DNA from: CAZHAX01 sp964530325
GTDB lineage: Bacteria; Chloroflexota; Anaerolineae; B4-G1
Direction: 5' to 3'
Assembly (NCBI GenBank): GCA_964530325.1
Contig: CAZHAX010000002.1
Location: forward strand, 259,816-323,815
DNA: 64,000 nt
This document shows positions 32,002 through 39,014 of this stretch, piece after piece. Position numbers and translations under genes: made by a program. The notes under the pieces are model-generated. The model saw only the letters and a program-made list of their open reading frames with translations. It had not been told where the DNA came from and did not search any database. Positions within the stretch are counted from its first letter, which is position 1; each line of letters begins with the position of its first letter.

Positions 32002-33405
32002 ATGGACGCCCGAGCTATGTGCTTCAGACTTCCGTCTATCCTGATCGCCCTGCTGGCATTGGGCACGGTTCTGAGCGCCTGCGCCCAGTTGGGCGGCCCC
32101 ACGGACACGCCGGCCCCACCCACTGCCACGCCGACTCCTACGGTGCTGCCCACCTGGACCCCCGTTCCCACGCCGGTCCCTGGTGCTCTGTACGTCGATG
32201 CCAGCCGAGGACTGGGTCCGATCAGCCCCTACGTCTACGGAACCAACTACGGCCCCTGGGTCATTGTTCCCTACGACTTGCTGCCGCAGGCGGAAGCTGC
32301 GGGAATTGAGTTCCTGCGCTACCCTGGGGGAGAGTGGGGAGACGAGAACGATCTGCAGGGGTACCAGATCGACCAGTTCATCGACCTGGCCCGCCGCATG
32401 GGGGCGGAGCCCAACATCTGCGTCCGCCTGGCCGGCGGCACTCCAGAGCAGGCGGCCCAGCTGGTACGATATGCCAACGTAGACAACGACTACGACGTCG
32501 TCTATTGGTCGATCGGTAACGAGCCGAACCTCTACGGAGATGAATACGGCACAGTGCAGCACAGCGCCGAATGGCGGGCCATCGCCGAGGCCATGCTGGA
32601 GGTCGATCCGGACATCCTGCTCATCGGTCCCAACGTCACCGGCTATACCGGTAACACTGCCACCGACCCGAAGGACGACGAGGGCCGCGATTGGATGCGC
32701 GAGTTCCTGCTGGCCAATGGAGATCTGGTCGACGTGGTGATGATTCACCGCTACCCCTTTCCAACGTCAATCACGGCCTCGCCCGCCACGGTCGATCAGC
32801 TGAGGCGCAATGCCCACGAATGGGATAGCATCATCCCCAACCTGCGCGGTCTGATCCGGGAGACGACCGGACGCGACATTCCGGTGGGCATAGGGGAGAT
32901 CAACTCCCATTGGACCCATGTCTCCTATGGCGAGGCCACGCCGGATTCGTTCTACAACGCTATCTGGTGGGGAGACGTCCTCGGGCGCCTGATCCGCCAG
33001 CGCGTCGAGATCGTGGCCCATTTCATCCTCCAGAGCAGCGGCTCTCAGGGCGGGTGGGGGCTTCTATCCAGATTCGAGGTGCGGCCTTCCTACTACGTGT
33101 ACCAGGTCTACAAGGAACTGGGGAGTGAGCTGGTCTACGCCTCGTCGGACGATCGGGACGTCTCTATCACAGCTGCGTTGCGCGAGGACGGTGCCTTGAC
33201 GCTCGTCATCGTCAATCTGGGGTCCCAGGAGGCAGAGCAGACCCTGCTGTTGAGCGAAAGCACGCCGTCGGGGCCGGTCGAGGTGTGGCTGTTCGACGCG
33301 GACCACGAGTTCGAGAAGACGGGCGAGCTGGCGATCGCGAGCGGCGACACGATCTTGTTGCCTGTCCAGTCGATCACGCTTATGGTATTGCCCGGAGTGG
33401 AGTAG
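32002..33405 (+). CDS. Clan GH-A glycoside hydrolase lipoprotein (arabinofuranosidase-like)
   Basis: This protein of up to 467 residues has a lipoprotein signal (ILIALLALGTVLSAC) and a TPTPT linker. A TIM-barrel domain follows: GPISPYVYGTNYGPWV, FLRYPGGEWGDEN, VVYWSIGNEPNLYG (acid/base Glu in NEP) and PVGIGEINSHW (nucleophile Glu). A C-terminal beta-domain (ALTLVIVNLGSQEAEQTLLL) completes it. The layout suits GH51/GH39-like members of clan A; the exact family and substrate are uncertain. Translation could start at ATG 32002 (nearly leaderless) or ATG 32017, which gives a more typical signal peptide. Confidence 0.78.
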   Translation: MDARAMCFRLPSILIALLALGTVLSACAQLGGPTDTPAPPTATPTPTVLPTWTPVPTPVPGALYVDASRGLGPISPYVYGTNYGPWVIVPYDLLPQAEAAGIEFLRYPGGEWGDENDLQGYQIDQFIDLARRMGAEPNICVRLAGGTPEQAAQLVRYANVDNDYDVVYWSIGNEPNLYGDEYGTVQHSAEWRAIAEAMLEVDPDILLIGPNVTGYTGNTATDPKDDEGRDWMREFLLANGDLVDVVMIHRYPFPTSITASPATVDQLRRNAHEWDSIIPNLRGLIRETTGRDIPVGIGEINSHWTHVSYGEATPDSFYNAIWWGDVLGRLIRQRVEIVAHFILQSSGSQGGWGLLSRFEVRPSYYVYQVYKELGSELVYASSDDRDVSITAALREDGALTLVIVNLGSQEAEQTLLLSESTPSGPVEVWLFDADHEFEKTGELAIASGDTILLPVQSITLMVLPGVE

Positions 33406-33866
33406 CGGGCCGCCACCTGCTCAGATTCGTACGCCAGCACGTGGGCAGCCTGCCTGACTGCGGCAGGCGCTGGTGAAACAGACCACGCTGGGACGCTTCC
33501 GGAGATCACCAAACTGACCTGCATAGAGGCCGGGGCGGCCGTATGCCGCATCACTGGCTGGGCGCCCGGCCTCAGGGCCGCGAGGCTTGCCCATCGGACG
33601 AGCAAGAGCCTCGGTTCCAGAGGGCGGAAGGGCGACGTGACGTGAAATCGACACGGGCGCTCAAGTGCAATAGAGTCTTGTTCTGGCTCTGCCGGTCGTC
33701 AGGGCTCGGCAAGAGCGAGGCCCGGACGGTGGGCCGGGGCGAGGACGAGGGCGGGTGCGGATGTGGTGGCTGTCGGGTGGCAGAGGCCCTGTCCGCGGTC
33801 ATACAGCGGATAGCGGGAACGGCCGAGGCCGGTCAGCGAGGGCGGGGAGAGAGGCCGAACAGCGGC
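33406..33866 (+). other. Intergenic region before the sigma factor gene
   Basis: A 7-bp hairpin (GCCTGCC, loop TGACTGC, GGCAGGC; 33448-33468) probably ends the glycosidase transcript. The sigma-factor frame is open from 33543, but the upstream part is Arg/Gly-rich without domain features and is treated as non-coding. I found no convincing promoter here. Confidence 0.45.
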
Positions 33867-34469
33867 ATGGATGGTAAGGAGGCCGGTGGTGATCCTGCCC
33901 TCAAGGCCGAGTGGACCGACACCGCTCTGATCGATGCCTGCCTCGCCGGTGACGAAGAGGCGTGGCGGGCACTCGTCGAGCGGTACAGCCGGCTGATCTA
34001 TACGATTCCCCTGCGGTTTGGCTTCTCCCGGCCCGTCGCCGACGAGGTCTTCCAGGAGACGTGTTTGGTGCTGCTGGAGAAGCTGGACAGTGTGCGCAAC
34101 CGGGAGCGGTTGAGCGCGTGGCTGGTGACCGTGACTCGCCGCGCCTGCATCCAGCGCTGGCGCCAACGGCGCTCGGTTCAGGAGGTCGGCCTGCTCGAGG
34201 CGGACGGCCCCCTTGATCAGGAGTTGGAGGATGACATCGTTCGCGTCGAGCGGCAGCATCTGCTGCGCCGCTCCTTGCAGCGACTGGGGCGTCGCTGCAA
34301 GCAGCTCATCGACGCCCTGTTCTATGAGACGCCGCGGCCCTCATACGAGGAGATAGCGGAGAGACTGGAGATGCCGGTGGGCAGCATCGGGCCCACGAGG
34401 GCACGCTGTCTGGATAAGCTGCGGCGGCAGCTCGCCCAGATGGAGAGAGAGCAGGCGCACGATGCCTGA
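33867..34469 (+). CDS. ECF-type RNA polymerase sigma factor
   Basis: This protein of about 200 residues has region 2 (TALIDACLAGDEEAWRALVERYSRLIYTIPLRFGF, DEVFQETCLVLLEKLDSVRN, LSAWLVTVTRRACIQRWRQRR) and region 4 (LGRRCKQLIDALFYETPRPSYEEIAERLEMPVGSIGPTRARCLDKLRRQL). No region 1 or 3 is present, so it belongs to the ECF group. ATG 33867 gives MDGKEAGG before region 2; the true start could be nearby. The next genes encode a zinc-finger anti-sigma-like protein and a TPR-CHAT protease, which suggests that this sigma is controlled by them. Confidence 0.9.
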   Translation: MDGKEAGGDPALKAEWTDTALIDACLAGDEEAWRALVERYSRLIYTIPLRFGFSRPVADEVFQETCLVLLEKLDSVRNRERLSAWLVTVTRRACIQRWRQRRSVQEVGLLEADGPLDQELEDDIVRVERQHLLRRSLQRLGRRCKQLIDALFYETPRPSYEEIAERLEMPVGSIGPTRARCLDKLRRQLAQMEREQAHDA

Positions 34470-34989
34470 CTCCCCCGGCTGGCGCTGCTGCGGGCGCCCG
34501 ACTGGCCAGGACGGCGCGGCATAGTACGTTGGTCCTACCCCTACTAATGGCGGTATTTTCCCGCTCCTCGCGGCCTCTGTATCATGGAAAAGAGGGCACG
34601 GAAGGCTCCTTAGGTCCGACGGGAGTTCCGCTGCTTGGCCTGGACTGGATGGCCGTAGAAAGCGCAGCTGAGGAGGGCCGAAGGGATCATGCCGTAGGCG
34701 GCGGCCGCAGCCGAGGCCCGTGCTGCGGGGTAGTCGCTCTAGATAGTGCCCACGGTGCCCGCCCAGAGCAGGCGAACGCAAGCGACCCATAAGAGAACAA
34801 GGTATTGCCGAGAGTCGGGTTGTCTTGTATACTGAAGAAGCAGGCAGAAGCGCCTGTCCGCGGCGGGCGGGGAACGGCCTCATGGTCTGAGGCCGGGCGC
34901 CGCCCCTTTCTGATTGGGCCCGAGAAGCGGGCCGGCAGGTGTAGGCGTAGCGGTGCTGTCGGAGTAGGCGCGATGTCTGGGGTGAGCCA
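34470..34989 (+). promoter_or_regulatory. 520-base non-coding region with a promoter for the zinc-finger gene
   Basis: No supported gene lies here. At 34805-34833 there is TTGCCG, 17 bases, TATACT; the transcript would start near 34840, giving a leader of about 150 bases before the zinc-finger protein ATG. The long gap means the sigma gene and the next two genes may be separate transcripts. Confidence 0.55.
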
Positions 34990-35595
34990 ATGGACCACGT
35001 GAGCTTTCAGAATCTAGTCGAATACGCCGAAGATGAGCTGGGAGCGAAGGAGAGAGGCGAGGTCGAATCACATGTTGCGGCCTGTTCGCGGTGCCAGGAG
35101 CAGTTAGGCGCGGTGCGCAGGATGCTGGAGGATCTGAGAGCCGGAGAGCTCTCATCGCCACCGCAAAGCGTGCTGGCCCGTGTCTGGTCCGCTTTCCGCC
35201 GCAAGAGGGCGCGGTCGGAGGGCAGGCTGCCCCTATTGGCAGCCCTGCGGTTCGACAGCCGGGCCAGGATGGCGCCGGCGGGCGTGCGCGGCGCGCCCCA
35301 GGAACAGCAGCTGCTCTTCTCGCAGGATCAGCTCGACCTCGATCTCCAGATCGTGAAGGACGTCGCAGCTGCCACGTTCTTCCTGCGTGGTCAGGTGCTG
35401 GATTGTGAGCCGCCGCCGGAAGGGCTTGAGGGGATAGAGGTGCGTCTTACCGACGAGACAGGGACAGAGAGGCGCAGGGTGACCGACGAGCTCGGTCGCT
35501 TCGCCTTTTCGGACCTCGGTGACGGCAGCTACTCGCTGCGGGTGGTCTTCGAGGATCACGACACGATAGTCGAGACCGTCGTCATCGAGGCTTGA
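34990..35595 (+). CDS. Zinc-finger (zf-HC2) anti-sigma-like protein with C-terminal Ig-like domain
   Basis: This 201-residue protein starts with an anti-sigma zinc finger: His28, Cys32 and Cys35 in ESHVAACSRC. A Gln/Arg-rich middle region (~60-115) follows. Residues ~122-201 resemble a carboxypeptidase-regulatory/SdrD-B-type beta-sandwich (GIEVRLTDETGTERRRVTDELGRFAFSDLGDGSYSLRVVFEDHDT). There is no transmembrane segment, unlike most anti-sigma factors, so it is likely soluble and cytoplasmic. It sits between the ECF sigma gene and a CHAT protease gene. I infer that it binds the sigma factor and may be the protease substrate. Confidence 0.8.
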   Translation: MDHVSFQNLVEYAEDELGAKERGEVESHVAACSRCQEQLGAVRRMLEDLRAGELSSPPQSVLARVWSAFRRKRARSEGRLPLLAALRFDSRARMAPAGVRGAPQEQQLLFSQDQLDLDLQIVKDVAAATFFLRGQVLDCEPPPEGLEGIEVRLTDETGTERRRVTDELGRFAFSDLGDGSYSLRVVFEDHDTIVETVVIEA

Positions 35596-35781
35596 TCATA
35601 CTGTTCGGGCTCCTGTGGCCGAGCCCGGACAACTTACGCAATCGGAGGGGTGTCGCTCTAGGTGGAGAGGGCGGCCTCTACCCGGTCTGCCAGGTGGCCG
35701 AAGAGGGCCTGGCTTCCTCTAAAGGCCGGGTATGGGGCTGCTTCGTGTCCATAGTGAGGCCGTTCCTGTTGGCAGGCTCCA

Positions 35782-38763
35782 ATGGACGATAAAGTCCGGG
35801 CCCTCCTGTCGCTGGAGACCAGTGAAGCGCGCCGTTCCTGGCTGGAGCAGAACGCCCCGGTCAAGGATGGCGCGCTTCTGTCTGCTCTCAGGGACGAGGC
35901 GGAGCGGTGCCGGCTCGACGATCCGCATACGGCGCGCTCTCTTGCCGAGGCAGTAGCGGATGCGGCGCACGTTTGGGGCGATCCGGAGACACGGGCCGTC
36001 GGCATGCACATCGAGGCATATGTCTGCATGGCCCTGGATCAGCACCAGGCAGCGCTGGAGCTGTACGAAGGGGCAGCGGCGCTCTATCGCTCCCTGGGGA
36101 TGGGGCTGGAGGCGGCTCACGTTGCTGTTGGCAAGCTTGCGACGATGATGTATCTGGGGGCCTATGAGAACGGTCTGGCTCTCGCGGAGTGGGCTTGTAC
36201 CGCCTTCAGGGCGGCTGGTGACCAGCTGGCCCTGGGCAAGACGACGATGAACCAGGGCAGCATCCTGGCGAGATTGGGCCGCTTTGATGAGGCGCGCGCC
36301 AGGTATGCTGAGGCGCGGGGCATCCTTGCCAGCATTGGGGATTCGTCCCTCTTGGCGATGCTAAACGTGAACGACGCCAACGTATTGACCGAGCTGGACG
36401 ACTTCCGGCAGGCTGGGCGCCTGTTCGAGCAGGCACGGGCCCACTTCGAAGCTGAGGAAATGGCCAGCGCCGTCGCCCAGGTGGACCAGAACCTCGGCTA
36501 CCTGTACTTCGCTCAGGGCGACTACCAGCAGGCCCTGGCCACCTTCAACCGGGCCCGCCAGGAGTACCTCAACCTCGGCAGCAGGAGCGAGGTCGCCTAC
36601 GTCGACCTGCACCGCAGCGACGTCTACCTGGCGCTCAACCTCTGGCAGGAGGCGGTCCAGCGGGCTCGTGAGGCGCGGCCCGTCTTCGAGGCGGCCGAAA
36701 TGGCATGGGAGACGGGGCGGCTTTGGCTGAACGAAGCGGTGGCCATGGCCCGCACGGACGGAGGGCCAGCCCGCATCGACGCGCTCAACAGGGCGCGGGT
36801 CGTCTTCGAGCAGCAGCATAACGCTCTCTGGCTGGCGACGGTCGACCTGTACCAGGCGACTTTCGACTGGCGCCGGGGGCAGGTCATCCCGGCACAGGAA
36901 GCCGCCCTGCGGGCCCGCGCTGTGTTCGAGCGAGAAGGGCTGCGCAGCCGGGCAGCCCAATGCGAGATCGTGCTGGGGGAGATCAGGCTGGCGAAAGGGG
37001 ATGCTAAGGGGGCGGCCGACCACTTCGCGCGAGGCCTGGCAGTGCTCGAGGGGGCAGACGTCCCGGCTGTGGCCTATGCCTGCCGCTATGGGCTGGCAAG
37101 GACGGAACAGGCGATGGGACGGGCGGAGAGAGCGCTGTTCCACTACCGTCAGGCAGTCGAGGACGTCGAGCGGCTGCAGGCCGCGATAGGCGCCGAGGAC
37201 TACAAGATCGGATTCTTGAGTGACAAGCTGCGGGTCTACGAAGGGCTTGTCCTTCAATCGCTCGACCTGCGCACCGAAGAGGGCGTCCGAGAGGCATTCG
37301 AGACGGTGGAGCGGGCGAAGTCGCGCGCTCTGCTCGATGCACTCGCCGGCGAACCGCCGGCTCCGTCCAGCTCGCCAACCGAGACCGAGCTGACCCAGCA
37401 GATGGACCGGCTGAAGACGGAGCTGAACTGGTACTACACGCGATTGAACGAGCCGCGAGCAGAGGAGGACGGCCAGCCGGCGCAGCGCTTGCCGGAGCTG
37501 ATCGACGCTATCACCAGCCGGGAGACGGAATTGAGGCAGCTCTTGGATCGATGGCGCTCTCCGGACCTGGCCACTGCGCCCAGCAATCCGGTCTGGACGG
37601 TCACGCCGGAGCAGGTTCAGGCCGTCCTGCCGAACGGTATGACGCTTCTGGAGTTCTACACCGCCGGCGAAGAGGTCATCGCCTTCGGGCTGACGCAGGA
37701 CCGGCTGTGGACTCACAGGCTGCCTGGCTCTTCCGCCGAGATCAGCGATGCTTTGGCTGAGATGCGCTTTCAGATCAGCAAATTCAGCTACGATGAGTCG
37801 TATCGCGCCCGGCACGCAGAAGTGCTGCGGCAGGGAATGGACGATGCCCTGGGGCGGCTGTACGACTCACTGCTGTCGCCGATCGCTGCCCAGCTGGAGG
37901 GGGATACGCTGGTCGTCGTTCCCCACGGCGTCCTCCACTACGTACCCTTTCAGGCCCTGTACGACGGTGACCGATACCTTATTGATCACAAAACTGTATC
38001 CTATGCGCCCAGCGCAACGATTCTGCACCGGGCTCTCACCCGCGCCACGCCGACCAACGGTCGGCAGCCGTTGATGCTGGGCCTGTGCGATGAGACGATC
38101 CCCTACGCCCGTCGGGAGGTGGAGTTGATCTCCGAGGTATTCCCCGATGCCGATGTGCGTTTGGGCGATCGGGCGACGGTAGAGGGCCTGATGGAGAACG
38201 AGTCGCAGCCGGCTTTCCTTCATCTGTCAACGCACGCCACGTTCCGCGCCGACAACCCGCTCTTCTCCGCCGTCAAGCTCGCTGATGGCTGGGTCAGCGT
38301 CAACGACATTTACGGTATGGCCGGCTCGGCGCCTCTCGTAGTTCTGAGCGCCTGCGAGACCGGCAGGAGCCAGGTTACCGCGGGCGATGAGCTCGTCGGC
38401 CTGTGCCGGGGCTTTTTCCGCGCCGGTGCCCGATCGCTCGTCCTGAGCCTGTGGATGGTCGACGATACGGCGACCGCGGATCTGATGGGCCGATTCTACG
38501 AGGAGCTGCAGGCGGGCCAGCCTGTCAATCGCGCTTTGCGGGCCGCGCAGCTCGAGATCAAGTCCCGGCTGGGCCATCCTTACTACTGGGCTCCTTTTGT
38601 CATGACCGGAGACACCCGTACTCGCTTGCGGCCGTCTGTTACTCGTGCGGCGGCAGCCGGGCAGAGCAGATCGCGCCGAGCCGCTGGGCGCATCGCAGCT
38701 CCTGCTGGGGCGACGCGCGGTGGCACCAGGGAGGTGGTAGAGTCTCCCGTGCTTGCGTTCTAA
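35782..38763 (+). CDS. TPR-CHAT protein (caspase-like protease with TPR array)
   Basis: This 993-residue protein has about 12 TPR-type helical repeats in residues ~60-480 (for example VDQNLGYLYFAQGDYQQALATFNRARQEY), a coiled region (~500-620), and a C-terminal CHAT (caspase HetF-associated) domain at ~640-960. The catalytic dyad is visible: His818 in LHLSTHATF and Cys858 in VLSACETG. The tail after ~960 is Arg/Ala-rich. CHAT proteases paired with TPRs cleave specific partner proteins; in type III-E CRISPR systems the TPR-CHAT target controls a sigma factor. Here the neighbours are an ECF sigma and a zinc-finger protein, with no CRISPR genes. It lies 186 bases after the zinc-finger gene. Confidence 0.92.
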   Translation: MDDKVRALLSLETSEARRSWLEQNAPVKDGALLSALRDEAERCRLDDPHTARSLAEAVADAAHVWGDPETRAVGMHIEAYVCMALDQHQAALELYEGAAALYRSLGMGLEAAHVAVGKLATMMYLGAYENGLALAEWACTAFRAAGDQLALGKTTMNQGSILARLGRFDEARARYAEARGILASIGDSSLLAMLNVNDANVLTELDDFRQAGRLFEQARAHFEAEEMASAVAQVDQNLGYLYFAQGDYQQALATFNRARQEYLNLGSRSEVAYVDLHRSDVYLALNLWQEAVQRAREARPVFEAAEMAWETGRLWLNEAVAMARTDGGPARIDALNRARVVFEQQHNALWLATVDLYQATFDWRRGQVIPAQEAALRARAVFEREGLRSRAAQCEIVLGEIRLAKGDAKGAADHFARGLAVLEGADVPAVAYACRYGLARTEQAMGRAERALFHYRQAVEDVERLQAAIGAEDYKIGFLSDKLRVYEGLVLQSLDLRTEEGVREAFETVERAKSRALLDALAGEPPAPSSSPTETELTQQMDRLKTELNWYYTRLNEPRAEEDGQPAQRLPELIDAITSRETELRQLLDRWRSPDLATAPSNPVWTVTPEQVQAVLPNGMTLLEFYTAGEEVIAFGLTQDRLWTHRLPGSSAEISDALAEMRFQISKFSYDESYRARHAEVLRQGMDDALGRLYDSLLSPIAAQLEGDTLVVVPHGVLHYVPFQALYDGDRYLIDHKTVSYAPSATILHRALTRATPTNGRQPLMLGLCDETIPYARREVELISEVFPDADVRLGDRATVEGLMENESQPAFLHLSTHATFRADNPLFSAVKLADGWVSVNDIYGMAGSAPLVVLSACETGRSQVTAGDELVGLCRGFFRAGARSLVLSLWMVDDTATADLMGRFYEELQAGQPVNRALRAAQLEIKSRLGHPYYWAPFVMTGDTRTRLRPSVTRAAAAGQSRSRRAAGRIAAPAGATRGGTREVVESPVLAF

Positions 38764-39014
38764 ACGTGGTCAACTCGGGGCGACGGCCTGGGCCGCCTGG
38801 ACGCGTATCCGTTTGGCACGGGATGAAGGGACCTGATCGCGATTGTGGGCGCCGCATCGGCGGTGCCCTGAAGGCGTGGTGAGCTGGGCTTGATGGCGGC
38901 ACGCTCGTGAGCGGCGGCGCCCTGCCCCGAGGGGGGCAGCGTTCTCTCCGCGATGTGGTTCAGCGCGGAGAGAAGTGGCGGAGCGCCGTGTCTGGGCGTG
39001 CGAGGAGGTGGAGT

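Noticed and set aside
33543..33866. N-terminal 108-residue extension of the ECF sigma factor
   Set aside because: It is Arg/Gly/Cys-rich with no sigma region similarity, and codon usage is unlike the downstream part; an internal ATG gives a normal-length ECF sigma.
36361..37815. 484-codon minus-strand open frame inside the TPR-CHAT gene
   Set aside because: It mirrors the TPR-coding region and lacks any recognisable domain or ribosome site.
35782..38763. Type III-E CRISPR (Craspase) component
   Set aside because: The TPR-CHAT and sigma neighbours recall that system, but no fused Cas7-Cas11 protein, CRISPR array or Csx30/31-like protein is present in the window.
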